Assembly (NCBI GenBank): GCA_030407085.1 | Contig: CM059582.1 | Location: forward strand, 158,000,501 to 158,064,500 | Source: Trichopria drosophilae | Taxonomy: Eukaryota > Arthropoda > Insecta > Hymenoptera > Diapriidae | Length of the DNA: 64,000 bases | Direction: 5' to 3' | Shown here: positions 46,659 to 58,695 of the stretch, in pieces | Numbering within the stretch: the stretch's first letter is position 1 | Layout: the number at the start of each line of letters is the position of its first letter | The notes under the pieces: model-generated | The model's database searches: none | The model's input: the letters and a program-made list of their open reading frames with translations, nothing else | Told to the model about the DNA's origin: nothing | Made by a program: the position numbers and the translations under genes

Positions 46659-46759
46659 ATAATATCCCGAGCAGAAATTTGTTCAGGCCCTGATCAGGGT
46701 GTAACGCTTTTGGTCAGGCCCTGATCAGGGCCCTAATAAATTTCTACTCGGGATATTAT
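46659..46759. mobile_element. Short palindromic element, 101 bp
   Basis: The ends ATAATATCCCGAGCAGAAAT and ATAATATCCCGAGTAGAAAT are inverted copies, and CAGGCCCTGATCAGGG occurs twice inside as its own near-palindrome. Nearly the whole sequence folds back on itself with a TGTAACGCTTTT-like loop. Confidence 0.75.
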
Positions 46760-48583
46760 AAAAAACTACAATAATTCTATATTCACCGCGATAATTTAAC
46801 TAGTGTAGGTTTTTCTTAATATGATATTACATTCATCTTTGATTGGAACATAACAATATAGTAATTAAAAAAAGTTATGACTTTAACATCTTTATAATCT
46901 TAGTGTAATAACTAGTATAATTATTACAATACTGGTAAAGAAACTAGATTATCATCGTACGAAACATCCTGCAATTAGTTTTCAACAAAACTCAAATGAT
47001 TATCAATTATTTACAAAATTTTATAATTAACTGGGAATAAAACGTATGTCAAACTAATGTTCATATAAACATCTACATGTTGAAAATAGTAAATGTTTTA
47101 TTCATTTTCGGGGTATATAAATGCTGTGTCTTTGATGTATTCGTATTCTGGATCAATACTGAGAGCCCGCAGCTATTACATTGTAACGACGAACTAATTT
47201 ATCCGTATTTTTTGCAGATTGTATTACGTTGTCTTAGTATTGAACATGAAATATTGGATATAATTCACAATAACTTTCAGCAAATTAAAACTTTTTCAAG
47301 AGTTCGTTATTCGATGAAGGTAAATAACTGTCATTTACAGCTAACAGATAATTGGTTACTCTTTTTTTACAAAACACTAATTAATGTTGAGTTTAGTTGG
47401 AGAAACATACCGTACAGCGGCACCAATTGATAGTCAGTACTTGCAATTGTTATGCGTGAATTATTTTAGAAGAATGCTTTAACAAAATAATTTGACCGTT
47501 TGCAAATCCTGATATTTCGCCTCCAAAAGAGAAAAAAACATCTTTAAGAACTCTTCGGGAAGTCATAAAAAATGTAAGATGTCTTAAATATTTATCTGAA
47601 AGAGTTCTTAATGTTATCTTTAAGAATACTTATGTGCCTATTTTAAGAATTCTACAAGAACTCTCAAACATGACGTCTCCGAAAAGCACTTATTCTTTCA
47701 TTATAGTTGCATCATCCAACGGTCTGCACACGAAGTAAATTTCGATTTTTAATTTAATGTCATCAAGTATCTTTGGAAGAAACATAGATCTCAACTCAGG
47801 AATTCCCTTTACCAAATATGGGTCTACGAGATACATTTGAGACCTCATCAAACATAAGACCTTTTTGAGATTACTGTCTTAAAAAGTCCTAAGTAGGACA
47901 TTAGTTTTATAGAGAATCATAATTAAGACCTCCTCTTTGGGAGGTTTTTTTGAAGATATCTATGGAATGAGCTCTGGACGACCTCCTTAAGAGGTATGTG
48001 CTGTATAGGCTGCATATTCCGGACTTTCCGTTCCTCGGTGTAGTACCTGTCCCATTACCGTCCTGCTAATGATTTTGACAACATTGAAAATCCTAAAAGT
48101 TTTTAAGATAATTGCTGGATGCCGGTAGAAGGTTGGAAAAATTACGAATTTAAATTGATAAAAATAACGAGTGTTAGGATAGATTTTTAAATTCTGATAT
48201 AAGTACGGTTTTTTTAAATTTGCAATAATTGTATCGGTTAAAGAAGCACATAACGAAATCTGTATATAATTCCGTTGTTTGGTAAATGAAAATCTTGACT
48301 TTGTTAATTCCGATAAAATTAGGTAAAATGCGTGAAAAAAAATGTTCTGTTGTTGCTTGAATATTTCTGAGAAGTTTAATTTCGTTTAATTTCAAGAAAT
48401 TACTATGATATTGCAGTAGACGCTGGAAAAGTAATATCAAGAGAGGTCTGGAAACGTTATAGCCTAATTTACCCTACCGTCGATATTTTTCCGGAAAATA
48501 CTGAACCATACCGTTCAAGCGGACAGTAAGAAACGCAAGTCGTAAAACCAGAAGTGGGAATGCTTTCAACCATGATTTTCTAG
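46760..48583. other. Non-coding; repeated AAGAACTCTT motifs
   Basis: A 117-codon AT-rich frame (47077-47430) looks like chance. 47500-47990 has many short AAGA/TCTT repeats and a CCTCCTCTTTGGGAGG hairpin near 47930, perhaps an old transposon. No gene supported. Confidence 0.3.
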
Positions 48584-48711
48584 GAAGCAACCCTAATCCT
48601 CCGCAAGTTATGACTGCCGGCGTGGTCGAACGAGCTCTTTGTTTGCAACCGGAAGGATGCCCCGTTTTTGCGATTAAAAGATTCCGTCGTTCCGGGGGTC
48701 TCTTTTGGAAG
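48584..48711 (+). CDS. Candidate internal host exon, unrecognised protein (weak)
   Basis: After ACCATGATTTTCTAG (AG at 48582-48583) one plus-strand frame is open through to AAG followed by GTATGG at 48712. It encodes 42 residues containing V-V-E-R-A-L-C-L-Q-P-E-G-C-P-V-F. The segment is GC- and CpG-rich in AT-rich surroundings. An 89-codon ATG-started minus-strand frame (48580-48849) overlaps it, so strand is uncertain. The reading phase does not join directly to the candidate exon at 37448-37596. Confidence 0.25.
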
Positions 48712-50579
48712 GTATGGTGTTTGCTTGGTTGGGCGTAAAGTTACTGCGCTCTGCTCTGTTAGATTTATATCGCGAACCCGAAATTTAGCTACGTCGGTAG
48801 ATAAAAAAAGGAATGTTCCCGAACTTGACTGAAGATTGAATGTAGACATTGCAATATTCGCATTTAATTCTTTCTCCTCTAACCTTAATTTCTCAAACCA
48901 CCGTACACGCAGTTACTTGAAGGTTATTGCAATCACTGGGGACCTTTCAAATTTTCCTTTAGAAAACAGACTGAGCATTATCAAAATGCACGACCATAAC
49001 GTGGAATACGACTAACACATTTCATCTTGCTAAGGGCGGTCGATAAGGACGTCGAATTTGCAGACGGGAAGTTTACTGTTTAGGTGATACTGATAGTCAC
49101 GAACGTATAATTCTTGCTAATTCACGTGTAATGATTACGTGTATAATTATGTGCTAGTAGAATACGCGGAAAGTATATCCACAAAGAATACCACTAAAGC
49201 AAAGATTACCTGCGATTAGCAGATAGTGAACTTTTGTGGCTTTTTAATGAGTCACGAGCTTTTCCTTCTCCTATGTGGTGAGCCATGTTAACGCTTCAGT
49301 CCTATCCACTATGTGCAATAATGTTCCTGTGAAAAGCTATAAGAGCAACAAGTACATATACGAGGTTTACATTACCCAGAAGGGAACCAGGCACATGGCT
49401 TTGTTTGTTCGGTTTGAATAATGTTATAATTACGTATGACTAATTTAAACTCTCTGTGTGTATTGTATAATTATATCCTATATATCTAAACCTTCATACA
49501 ATTATTTAAAATGTAATAAAATATTATAGTGCATCATAGCTTAACACATATATGCATTGCTACGTGGAATAATTTATCCCCATATTTAATTGCGTGCGTG
49601 TAAATTCAAATTAGGCATGCGTTCCGACCTTACATATTCTACATTTACTTGAATTCATTGAATTTCTCGTGTATGTAAACAATGCCCACATAAATAGAAA
49701 GTGCAATCCGAGTGTATATATTTTTTGGTAATAGCTAATTTTATGTGATAATTGTTAGAACCAATTTAATTCCTAATATTCACATACATAAGAAACATGA
49801 GTATATTAGGTTATATCAAGACTTGGTTCAGCAAAATATAATTTTCTTTTTATACACAACTGAACTTTAAAAACATTAAATATAGATATTCAATACATTA
49901 TTTAGGTAGTAATTTAGGTAATTTTTTTAAGCTCCAAAAGGCTGATATTCTGAGTTTAAAAATAGAAATTTTTAATGCTGCCATGTACTGTAAAAAAGGC
50001 GTATGAATTTTTGTATAAAAATTAAGATAAAAATATACATAAAATCGTTATAATATATTTCTCCAGTAGAAAATGAGTCCAGTCTATTTTTTGTACAGCT
50101 TCGTTATTTGCCATATTAAAGGTATCGGGAAACTGGGAAATGTAACACAAAACTGGACGGATTTCTACCAGGGTTATTCTAAATCTATTCTGAATTAAAA
50201 AATTGCAGCTTTTAGTTTTTAGTTTTTATATCAAAAGAATAATAATTTAATTATTACAAAATATCATTTTTATTGACTGTTTACTTTAAAAAGGCTGCAA
50301 CCACGTCGTTTATTCGAAAACACTCGACCTTTAGATTCGATCTTTTTTAAGTGCACTGCGAGACTAATTAAGAATTATTAAAGGTCGTACATATTATTTG
50401 TATGTATCAATTAATATTTCGTAAATAATAATTTTGTATGAACATAGCATTGCTATCTTGTACCTAGTTTGGAAGGGGGTGGGGATATACAATATTTTTC
50501 TAATTTAAAAAAGGAAAAAATAAATAGCCTTTAGGTACGAGTTAGTTAAAAATAGACAAGTGTGATGATTTCTCGAATA
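48712..50579. other. Non-coding, no gene seen
   Basis: Balanced composition to about 49400 with no frame I can support, then AT-rich sequence. Confidence 0.3.
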
Positions 50580-50584
50580 ACATC

Positions 50585-51020
50585 TGTAAACGACTGGTGG
50601 AAGGGCTTGTAAATAAAAACATGCGGTTTGATCGGCCGACTAAACAACGTATTAATTTATTGCGATCAACCGGTGACGATCCGATCGCGACGTGGACTCT
50701 TCACCCGACGACGTTCCGGAACGTTCTCTCTCAACCCGATCGTCACTTTTTCACATCTTCGTTCGATCTTTCAAACTCTCGAACATTTAAATAGACTACG
50801 ACGTCATATTACACATCGATATCATACCATTCGAATTACAAATATTTGCATCGAGATCGTCACCATTTCGAAGGGCCTTTTACATAATTACCTAACAGGC
50901 CAGCTTCATTTTGAGAGATACCCCCATTCGGGTGTGCAATGGCGTAGGGAAAACCACCTTTGTGGGAAAAAACCTACGCCGGGTACCGCAGTCGATAAAA
51001 CATCGATTCTGTCCGTAACA
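50585..51020. mobile_element. Solo LTR, copy 2
   Basis: A 436-bp sequence TGTAAACGA...CCGTAACA with a perfect 5-bp target duplication ACATC (50580-50584 and 51021-51025). It shares with 34959-35393 the blocks GGTGGAAGGGCTT, ACCGGTGACGAT, TCGAACATTTAAATAGACTA, CGTCACCATTTCGAAGGGCC and the folded region ending CCTACGCCGGGTACCGCAG. No internal retroelement region follows, so it is a solo LTR. Frames inside (for example 50628-51032) are incidental. Confidence 0.87.
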
Positions 51021-51025
51021 ACATC

Positions 51026-53356
51026 TCTATAAAGTCCAATGATATTTCGTAAACTTTTTATTTCTCAATTCGTCTTAATTTCTAAAACTGGACATTTTCT
51101 AATTGGCCAATAATCGATAGTTTTCCATACATTTTTCCGTACGGAAAATGACTCCTTTTCGCAAAGAATTAGAAATATGAACTTAGCCCTCCAATGGTAC
51201 ACTACGGTCCTAATGATCCCAGTTGGCCCTTGTTATTTATAGTGCTTCATTATTTACAGGGGCCAACGATAAAATATGTCGAGCATTTAAGGGTTAATAT
51301 ATCGCCGAAAACGATAATATTCCGCATATTTAAAAAAATCTCTTAACGAATGTAAATGTATATATAGTACAACAAAATTAAATTTACGAAAAGAATAGAA
51401 TGCTTCTCAAGAAATTCTTAGCTTCAAAAATAATTCAGTATTTTTATAGTCGTAGAAATTGAACCTTGACATAAATAGTGAAGAAAGTTAAATAATAAAT
51501 GACAAACATGTTTCTGTTTGGGGTTATGCCGTGGATATAGGAACACTCTAAAAACGGAGCGTTATGTTTTAATCAATTCTGCACAAAACATGATTTTACG
51601 GCATTGGAAACAATCTATTCGGTGGAATCTGTGTAAGCTCAGTCTTTGGTGGATTATTTTTGGCAGTTACCTGCAGTGGTTAGAGCGAATTTTGTGGTAA
51701 CCTTGTTACATTTTCAAACTGGATCAATGGAAGGCATCAAAAGGATCAAACAGTCCGAATTCTAGAAAGCACACTGGTTATTTCACTATGTGGAGTGATG
51801 TCTGTTTTTGTCAATTTGTTACATGGTGAAAAACAGTTAGCGTGATTCAAGTAAAAGCAGCGCAATCGCCTTCATGATAAATATAAAGCCACTTAAATCT
51901 CCAGAGACTGGTAATCATCGAGCGCCCGAAGTATCATTACGACACGCATAGTTTAGAGGCGGGGTCCTTTTACAACTCTGAACTAGATATTTTAACAGGG
52001 ATCCCAATTGGGAATTTTACGACTGACGCTTTGAACGTGTGCAACTGAAGTACAAACGCGAAGAAGATTTTCGGATGTAAACTTCCATTTTCAGAGTAAA
52101 TAATTCCAATCGTTTTCTTTAGATTATCAGGGAGATCCGACAACGCATTATTATATTTTAAAACCATATTTCAGTCTAAATAGTTACACTATTACATAAA
52201 ATAATCGTCCATTTTCTGAGACATCTTGAGATATGGGTATTAAAACTTCAGTTTAAAATTACTTCGGATTTAAGAATCTATAATAGGTCCAATAAATAGT
52301 GGGAATAATTTACTTGATTTGAAATTGAACGCAACAATATTATATTTATAGTTTTTGTAAAATTGTCTGCTTTTTATTTTCACTAGCATTGAGCAACTTG
52401 AATATCTTTAAGGCTATCGAAAAGACCAAATTTTATAAGGTGGGATTATTTTGCTTAAACTTTTTCTACAGTTTACAAACATGACTGTAATCTTTGTTGA
52501 GGTTAAATTTTGCAGAATTTTCGCTATTATTGAAGTCAAAGGACAAAGCCCTTACAATTACGGTATTTGATTTGGTATATAAACTATGTTTTGAATATTT
52601 GTAATTACGGTAAAATATTTTATTTCTTGTAATCAAAATAGTTGATGATTTATGTTTAATACCATCATGTTCATTTCCGTATTTTGATTAATAATCGTTT
52701 CTTATTCTTAGTAGATACAATTGTGAAAATAAACAATTTTAGTGCATCATTTTTGTTTGCAAGGCTGTGCTACGAAACATATGTTACATTCCAGTACTAG
52801 GGTTTGCGTGGTTAGTGATTCTCTCGGGAACTTCCAGTTGACGAAAGCTTTGTTATTCCGTAATATTTTCATGTTTACTAATCACTGTTCCTCAAAGGTT
52901 GTCATTGCACTGATTTTATGAAAGTAAATGGTTTCGACTTTTAATATTTCATTTGTGAAATAAACTAAAAATAAATATTATAGACATACTAACTACTTTT
53001 ATTTTTTTACATTTGTATGCTTGTATAAAATATTAAAAAGGCTGTGCCCTTCATTTTTTAATGTATATTCGTAAAAAAGTGATATAATACAATGCCAATA
53101 TATGATATAGCATCGCACTGAATGCCTAAATCTAAACAAATTATGCATTTATTATTCGTCGGATTCACATTTATATTCGTCTCGATAGCTTTTACAAATA
53201 GATTAAACTGACTTACACTTATACCTACATACAAAGAATATAAATGAAACATAATAATACATTTTTTAACGTTTTATCAAGCGAATTAAAATTTTGCCGA
53301 TTTGCTTTGTTTTCATGTGCTTCCTTCATTATTATCTTATTAAGAATATTTAATAA
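51026..53356. other. Non-coding, no gene seen
   Basis: Short frames only. 51183-51298 has TTAGCCCTCCAATGG near its left end and AAGGGTTAA at the right, loosely like transposon ends. Confidence 0.3.
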
Positions 53357-54310
53357 CGCCAAAGGGGTGGAGGGGGGCACGAGGGTCGAGTGGGGGCTCA
53401 TTTGAAAGGTCTTTTCGAGTCGAATTCAAAACACTAGGCATAAATGGCGCTGCGATCAATTTTTAGCGGTCCTAATCGACTTTTTAAAGGGGGGATGAAT
53501 ATATCTTAAATGAAGAAATTTTTTTTAAATAAAATAAGAAACAAAAGATTCCCAAAATCGTCCACTTCCACGCGGTGAGAATCGGAAAACTTTGAAATAG
53601 TCAAAGGCAATGGACGCCACTATAAATTTCAAAAACCGTATCGTCTATTGCAAGTCTGCAACTAAATAATTGCATTCAAATATGAGTACATTTCAAAAAA
53701 ATTATCTGACATTTTATTTCAGCCATTTTAAATCAATGAAATGTATGTATATACGGGACATTCCACGTCAACCGAACACTGCTCTGCCCACAATTAAAAA
53801 CAACCAAAAATACGAATGAGGGCTCATTTTACAGCTTAAGGTCTATACTTTCGAATTCCGAGTGCGTATTTGCAAAATCCAAACTGGCCGCTCCAATATG
53901 GCGTCCGGAAGCTTTTAATTTGTTAATGGACAACATTTTAAAACTTGCTTAAAATAAAAATTCAGTGCATGTTTATAGTACATTTATGCTGTCCGACGTA
54001 TTTTGACCTTCCAAACACGAATCCACTCATCATCTTACATTTTTTCTAACCTCAAAAACAGGTAAAAATGGATATTTTTGAAAAATGGTTTCGCTTAATT
54101 CGGCAATTGTCAAAACCTTCATTTGTTCAAAAGTTACTAGATTATTGGTTTAAAAAGTCGATTATCACCGCTAAAAAATTGATCGCAGCGCCATTTATGA
54201 CTAGTGTTTTGAATTCGCCAGGAAGAGTCCGTTCAAATATGCCCCCAATCGATCCATGTTGCCATTTAAGATATTCATTCCCCCTCGTGCCCCACGCCAC
54301 CCCTTTTTGC
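53357..54310. mobile_element. Foldback element, ~950 bp, GGGGTGG/CCACCCC ends
   Basis: The left arm (53357-53488) and right arm (54149-54310) are inverted copies. Shared on opposite strands: AATTCAAAACACTAG-CATA, AAATGGCGCTGCGATCAATT, TAATCGACTTTTTAAA and GGGGTGG. The middle carries a separate piece with ACGGGACATTCCACGTCAAC and a CCAATATGGCGTCCGG core. A 14-G run lies just outside at 54311-54324, then an ACACCCTGTATATATATG terminus. Confidence 0.75.
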
Positions 54311-54324
54311 GGGGGGGGGGGGGG
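54311..54324. repeat. Poly-G run (14 G)
   Basis: Homopolymer run immediately after the right arm of the foldback element. Confidence 0.9.
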
Positions 54325-56678
54325 TTGGCACCCGAGGAAAAATTGATTTTTTGAAAAATCCTTTCACGCGTTTCAGCTTTTTTCCATACTTTTCGGACAC
54401 CCTGTATATATATGTACAGCGATGTAAATCCGGATCAAATCAGGATTACAGATCTGGATTATTGGGCATCCAGGTTCCGGGTCCAAGACGAATCCACAAT
54501 AGCGATCTGATTTTTGCTAAAGGATCTCTTTCGTGTCCGATCTGGCCCGAAGGGAAATTTTTATGCAGGGCATAATACTTTATTGAAAAATACATTTTTT
54601 TAACTAACCGGGTAGAATTTAATCACAAGTGAGACCGCTTACTTTTAAGTGTTTTTCTTGTTTATTATAAGACGCACATGTTTCAGTAGCATATTTTTAC
54701 AAATTTGTATTATTGTAGCTATTTGCAATTGTGAATAAATTTGCAGTAGGTATATATATTTTATAACAACTTAAAACATTAATTTTCAATATGTACCCAA
54801 CAAAATAGTTGAAAAATATATTTTTGTACTATATTTCAGGTGTTTTAAATTGCGATATTGGGCAACAGCCCCATTCAAAAGTATCATCCCATATATTTTT
54901 TTTGATATTAACATTTTACGTATTAACATGGATACACGCTCATAAAAGTTGTCAGTTTATAGCGAACCCTTAATCCCGACGCATTGGTCGTTTTCGACCC
55001 AGAGAAAATTCAAATTTTACTTTATAAATTGCACAACTGTAAGCATTTTCAAACGGCAGGACATATTTGACCAAGGTAATGGGGGGAAAAGGCCTTAAAA
55101 TAACCCTCGGAACTAAGGGTTAAATTGGTCGGTACCCTGAATATCGAAGGTTCCAGATAATTCCTCATTCACTGGTCTTATTTTGGCAATGTTATTTTAG
55201 AAGAAAAGTAAAATATCATATTCTACGTTTGCAATTGAAGAGGATTATGTGAACGAGAATTCTTTTTTACTCAGGTGTACATAGAGTTTGGTTTGATGCA
55301 ATTATTTTAATTTTCATATGCACTTTATGCATACTGGCTAGAACAAATTTGGTTTGGGTACATGTGAGAAAATGTTTTTACACACCGCTATTTGCAGTGA
55401 AAAATTATATGTTAGGCGAAAACCGTGGCCATTTTATAAACCTAATTGAAACTCGATAGAAGCCAAACAAATGTGTTCAACGATGACAAAATATTTTGGA
55501 CTTTCAAAAATCAATAATGATTGTACTCTGTGTCACGAAACTTGAGTGCGCATACGTTAGTAAATGTCCCGGCGTTACTTTTTATTTACCATTTTGTACA
55601 AAATCCAGAAAAGATGAAAGTTTTACAATTCGCGGTTCTTTAAAACGGATCTCTCATATCGACTTTTAAGGCATGCTAACTTTTAAGACATATCTTAGGT
55701 TAAAATGTAGAAAGTTTCGACCTGTGTTAAACTTCGAAGACCTATAACTTAAATGAAGGCGGTGGTCGAAATGAATTTATATTCAATTTGCAACCTGGAT
55801 GATATTTGATTATTTCAATTTACGGCTCGAAAATGAGTACAATATTATTTAATCATTCCTATTTACGAAGCCTTGTTTTGCTGGTATATTTCAAAGATTC
55901 CACAGAAATTTATAGGTTAACTTAGAAAAAATATTTGGTATCTTTAGTATGCCTTCAACCGTCTATAACATAAACAAAAAAAAACGTATCAATAAAACGG
56001 TATTTTAGCTATTAGGCATCCACTATCATCATATTTATTATATTTACAATCTTTTAAACATTAATTTATGAATTAACTGGTACTTATTAAAACAACATGG
56101 TGTCTCGACTCGCATACATACCATGTTTAGCATTGCATCAAAATATCATCCGAACTATTATGCTGGTGTGAGAGAAATTATATGCCCCGGTGATTTGGAA
56201 CCAACGACCCTTAATTCGTTACTAAATACGTGTGCAGCTACGTAAATAAAGTTCGGCGCATTATACACTGCGACATAATGTTGTATAATTTTTGAAATGT
56301 AAGTGAGGCATTAAAAAGTGCGGTGAAAATAAAAATACGTACATCAAAATTCACTTTTTTGAATGTAAATTACAGACATACGCGTTATACATTCCCACTC
56401 ATACTGACCCTCGTGAACCGACGTATGATATGCTTTATTTATTTAATATGCAACATCTTGATCGGTATTAAAAAATGCTAAATATAAAACGCGAAGAATA
56501 TTACCATCGAAAGAGAAACTTATTTTAGTAAATCATTTGTTAAAACGAGTAAACGATAGTTTCACTGTAAATAATTATAATAATGATGAATGCGCATAAA
56601 TGAAGATATTTCATCCTGAATCTGCTTTAAATGCTTTAAGGAATGGGTAAGTTTATAATAGTATTTTTCGATACGAGG
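54325..56678. other. Non-coding, no gene seen
   Basis: At 54968-55124 CCCTTAATCCCGACGCATTG and GGAACTAAGGGTTAA face each other over about 150 bases, a possible short TTAA-target element. Otherwise AT-rich with short frames. Confidence 0.3.
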
Positions 56679-56699
56679 GCGTAAAATACCATTTTACGC
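56679..56699. repeat. Perfect palindrome of the GTAAAAT family
   Basis: GCGTAAAAT and ATTTTACGC are 9-bp arms around ACC. Another copy (GTAAAAT-GGT-ATTTTAC) lies at 57246-57262, on the far side of the MITE at 56745-57110. Confidence 0.8.
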
Positions 56700-56744
56700 A
56701 CCGCTATTTAACATGCGATTAGATAGGACCGGTACGTAAAATCG

Positions 56745-57110
56745 GGGCACCTCAGAAACTAGACAAATCACAAAACAGACACTTCAAAAACCCGACATTA
56801 AAAAAACCAGACATTTAACAAAACAGACATTCAAAAACCACATATTTTAAAAAGTACATATTCTGTAAATGTAATTAAGGATTGAATTCTAAATGTGCTT
56901 AATAAATAATTCTAACTAATTTGATCTTCAAGTGACCTACAAAATTAATCCCTTGGTCAAGCATTTTTGACCTTGAAATGACCTTCCTGTGAGAGCTCAA
57001 GGATGGGGACCCGAGATTATTTCTTTTTTGTAGTGAAAGCAACAATGGTTTTTAAATGTTGGGTTTTTGAAGTGTCTGTTTTATGATTTGTCAGGATTTT
57101 GAGGTGCACC
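56745..57110. mobile_element. MITE with a 10-bp target duplication
   Basis: The ends GGGCACCTCAGAAAC and GTTTTGAGGTGCACC-type sequence form inverted repeats that continue inward (GACAAATCACAAAACAGACA; ACTTCAAAAACCC). CGTAAAATCG occurs exactly on both sides (56735-56744 and 57111-57120), a 10-bp target duplication. Duplications of 9-11 bp are typical of Mutator-like elements. The interior has repeated ACAGACATT-like units and TGACCTTGA (56968-56976). No transposase. Confidence 0.75.
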
Positions 57111-57419
57111 CGTAAAATCGAATTCTTACGCTCGTGTATGGAACGTTATTTTTCGACGTATTATGAGTAAAATTTGTGCGCTTTTTTTAGTGTGTATTAA
57201 AGACGATGTTATGCACGAGTTCTGACCGCCGGATAGCATAAATATGTAAAATGGTATTTTACGCATAATATGTAAAAAGAGATATTTTTCCAATGATATC
57301 ATAGCTCCTTATTTCGCTTTAAAGATATATTTCTGGAAAAATAGAAAATTGATATTGTTGTCCCCCATAGATCGATCCGTTAAATAATGTACCATGTAAA
57401 TATTTACAGAAATTTTCTG

Positions 57420-57690
57420 CGGGCGTAGAACGAGAAGCACGTGTGTAGGACACACGCCCGCGTATCGTATTCCGAGCTGATGGCCGTCCGCAGCACTTTG
57501 CAGAATGCCGCGTCGTTCTATACCATCAGCGTCGCGTCATCATTGTCCGGCATTTACTTATGCACTCGTTATTTTCTCGCCGCCGCCGTCGGAACCCCAC
57601 GGTGCGCATCCAGCGTGCGATGGTTTCAACTTCGCGATGGCATAATTTATTTTAACGAGAAAGCGTTAAAATAAACGATTCCGTTGGTAA
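57420..57690. other. CpG-rich island with a perfect 12-bp hairpin
   Basis: A short plus-strand frame (ATG at 57480, 64 codons, stop at about 57672) crosses GC-rich DNA but has no recognisable domain. At 57646-57675, TTTATTTTAACG and CGTTAAAATAAA are exact complements around AGAAAG. The island may be regulatory or a small exon; neither can be shown. Confidence 0.3.
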
Positions 57691-58140
57691 TTTCATGGTT
57701 CTATAACACCCGTAGGAATGGACGCTAACAAACTACCAGATATACAAAAAGTTGGAATTAAATAATGGATGACATTTGCGTAAATTTTAAATTGGCCATA
57801 TGAGGATTATTTGTCATTATTTTATATGAAGCATCCTAACTTTTTAATTATACTTCCACCTAAATTGAATTAATTGATATTGGCTTCTTAATGCCTGAAT
57901 ATTACCCTGAAAACGGAGTAGTAGTAAATTTTGATAGTATTCTAGTAAAAATATTATTTCCTGTAGGAAAAGGAAATATAGGTGTAAACACTGCAATTAA
58001 AAACTTGCAAGGTCTCTATACGTATATTTAAAGGAAAAAAAGGAATTTGGGCTCTAATATTAGCAACGTCGACTATTAAACATTACAACACATTTACAGC
58101 ACTTCTTCATGTAAGGCCTACTTTCCACTTTCTGTTACAA
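57691..58140. other. AT-rich non-coding, no gene seen
   Basis: No supported feature. Confidence 0.3.
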
Positions 58141-58695
58141 CCAAAATTGGTGTGAAATTTATTAATTAACAATCTCATAGGTTTCTGTCATCGCTAAACT
58201 CGAATCTTGAGTCAGTTTACCAAAATGACGGATCCAATATGGCGAACCTGTTATGCAAAATTTCACATTTCCGGAATAGAAAAAATACTATCGTATTCCA
58301 ATCAGATTTTCAAGTCAACATTATTCTTAATATTTTTTTGATTATGAAATTATGAGGCTTGCCGACATTATTCGTTTCAATTTTTTTTATATCAGCCCGT
58401 CCTTTGACTTTGGACATAACAGTCAAAGTTGCCCGATTCTCACTGCCAGGAGGCGGACAGTTGAGAAGATCATTTTTCGGGATACCTTATCATCTCATAT
58501 TTTTTGTCACAAAAACCACTTATACAATCAAAAATATAAAGAATAATGTTGACTTGAAAATCTGATTGGAATATGATAGTATTTTTTCTATTTCAGAAAT
58601 GTGAAATTTTCACAATGGGTCCGCCATATTGGATCCGCCATTTTGAGGGCTCAAACCTATTAGATTGTTACTTAGCAAATACTCACCAATTTTGG
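58141..58695. mobile_element. Foldback element carrying the GGATCCAATATGGCG core in both arms
   Basis: The left arm (58141-58345) and right arm (58526-58695) are inverted copies. Shared: CCAAAATTGGTG, AACAATCT, ATAGGTTT, the GGATCC-AATATGG core, TGCGAAATTTCACAT-like sequence, and GGAATA-GATAGTATTTTTTCTA / CAGATTTTCAAGTCAACATT. The ~180-base spacer contains CTTTGACTTTGGACATAAC. No transposase. Confidence 0.8.

Noticed and set aside
47077..47430. 117-codon plus-strand frame
   Set aside because: AT-rich, no domain, no promoter or splice signals; in 64 kb of six-frame sequence one or two such frames are expected by chance.
50628..51032. 134-codon plus-strand frame
   Set aside because: Lies wholly within the solo LTR and its flank; the equivalent frame is not kept in the other copy.
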